Shown: positions 63,521 to 64,000 of the stretch, one piece after another
Layout of the letters: each line of letters begins with the position of its first letter
Numbering within the stretch: the stretch's first letter is position 1
Source of the DNA: Bradyrhizobium guangdongense
GTDB taxonomy: Bacteria; Pseudomonadota; Alphaproteobacteria; Rhizobiales; Xanthobacteraceae
Length of the DNA: 64,000 nt
Direction: 5' to 3'
Assembly: GCF_006483445.1 (NCBI RefSeq)
Contig: NZ_PPPT01000153.1
Location: forward strand, 1-64,000
Translations under genes and position numbers: made by a program
The notes under the pieces: model-generated
What the model saw: only the letters and a program-made list of their open reading frames with translations
What the model was told of the DNA's origin: nothing
Databases searched by the model: none

Positions 63521-64000
63521 ATGACCAAGACGAGCAAGGACGGCGCGTCCACGCGTCGCCGTTTCCTCAAGACTGCGGCCGCAGGCGCCGCCGCCACGGT
63601 CGCCGCGCCGACCATCGTCAGCGCGCAAGGTGCCATCAGCATGCGCTGGCAGAGCACCTGGCCGGCGAAAGACATCTTCCACGAATACGCGCTCGACTTC
63701 GCCAAGAAGGTCAACGACATGACCGGCGGCGACCTCAAGATTGAGGTGCTGCCGGCTGGCGCCGTGGTGCCGGCCTTCGGCCTGCTCGACGCCGTCTCCA
63801 AGGGCACGCTCGACGGCGGCCATGGCGTGCTCGCCTATCACTACGGCAAGCAGAACGCGCTCGCGCTCTGGGGCTCGGGCCCCGGCTATGCGATGGACGC
63901 CAACATGCTGCTGTCCTGGCACAAATACGGCGGTGGCAAGGAGCTGCTGGAAAAGCTCTACGCCTCGATCGGCGCCAACGTCGTCTCGTTCCCTTATGGG
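63521..64000 (+). CDS. TRAP transporter substrate-binding protein (DctP family), partial
   Basis: 160 codons visible, running off the window. A Tat signal (TRRRFLKTAAAGAAATVAAP) is followed by ISMRWQSTWPAKDIFHEYAL and DLKIEVLPAGAVVPAFGLLD, the DctP-type opening. GGGAGG is directly before the ATG at 63521. The partner permease genes would be expected beyond the window. Confidence 0.9.
   Translation, partial: MTKTSKDGASTRRRFLKTAAAGAAATVAAPTIVSAQGAISMRWQSTWPAKDIFHEYALDFAKKVNDMTGGDLKIEVLPAGAVVPAFGLLDAVSKGTLDGGHGVLAYHYGKQNALALWGSGPGYAMDANMLLSWHKYGGGKELLEKLYASIGANVVSFPYG

Noticed and set aside
1-64000. CRISPR arrays, insertion sequences, prophage genes
   Set aside because: No regularly spaced direct repeats, transposase or phage structural motifs were seen on either strand.

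Overview
The window looks like chromosomal DNA of a Bradyrhizobium-type alphaproteobacterium. The GC content is high. The fatty-acid/phospholipid block is in its rhizobial order, and there are a GcrA cell-cycle regulator, an alphaproteobacterial porin, many Tat- or Sec-exported solute-binding proteins, several short Bradyrhizobium-style secreted proteins, and the palindromic intergenic repeats typical of that genus. Two tRNA genes are present (Pro-GGG and Leu-CAA). I see no rRNA operon, CRISPR array, insertion sequence or integrase. Product names rest on reading motifs in the translations; no database search was made.

Layout. 0-6.5 kb: a tricarboxylate-type binding protein, then the housekeeping run bamE (minus) / cbp3-like chaperone, DUF177, plsX, fabH, ihfA, merR (plus), then tRNA-Pro. 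6.5-15 kb: a 44-residue membrane protein, a caspase-like protein, a TetR/hydrolase divergent pair, and a 953-residue repeat protein with visibly lower GC. 15-22 kb: two DJ-1-fold proteins facing away from each other, MAPEG, a DapA-like aldolase, an SDR, an odd alpha/beta-hydrolase and MarR. 22-29 kb: a major porin with strong terminators and a possible small RNA, gcrA, acetamidase/formamidase, YdcF, DUF169 and saccharopine-dehydrogenase-like proteins. 29-36 kb: short exported or membrane proteins and a NarL-type two-component system. 36-43 kb: a catabolic island made of two AraC regulators, an amidase and an ABC importer with two permeases. 43-54 kb: a ClpP-fold protein, tRNA-Leu, DsbB and DsbA-like thiol proteins, an AbrB-type membrane protein, a TetR-controlled thioesterase pair, an AbiEii-type toxin module, an esterase and a trypsin-like protein with no catalytic triad. 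54-62 kb: an M20 amidohydrolase followed by a complete peptide-type ABC importer. 62-64 kb: dodecin (just before), a DMT exporter and the start of a TRAP binding protein.

Most notable: (1) the AbiEii-type module is bracketed by a 48-bp direct repeat (47/48 identical) that duplicates the 3' end of the neighbouring esterase gene, including the likely catalytic His codon. It looks like an att-flanked mini-cassette that rebuilds its target gene. (2) A secreted or cytosolic HtrA-like protein lacks His, Asp and Ser of the triad. (3) A large membrane-anchored solenoid has a 48-residue period. (4) A TetR-type regulator has two clear palindromic operators. (5) A probable ~80-nt small RNA lies behind the porin gene.
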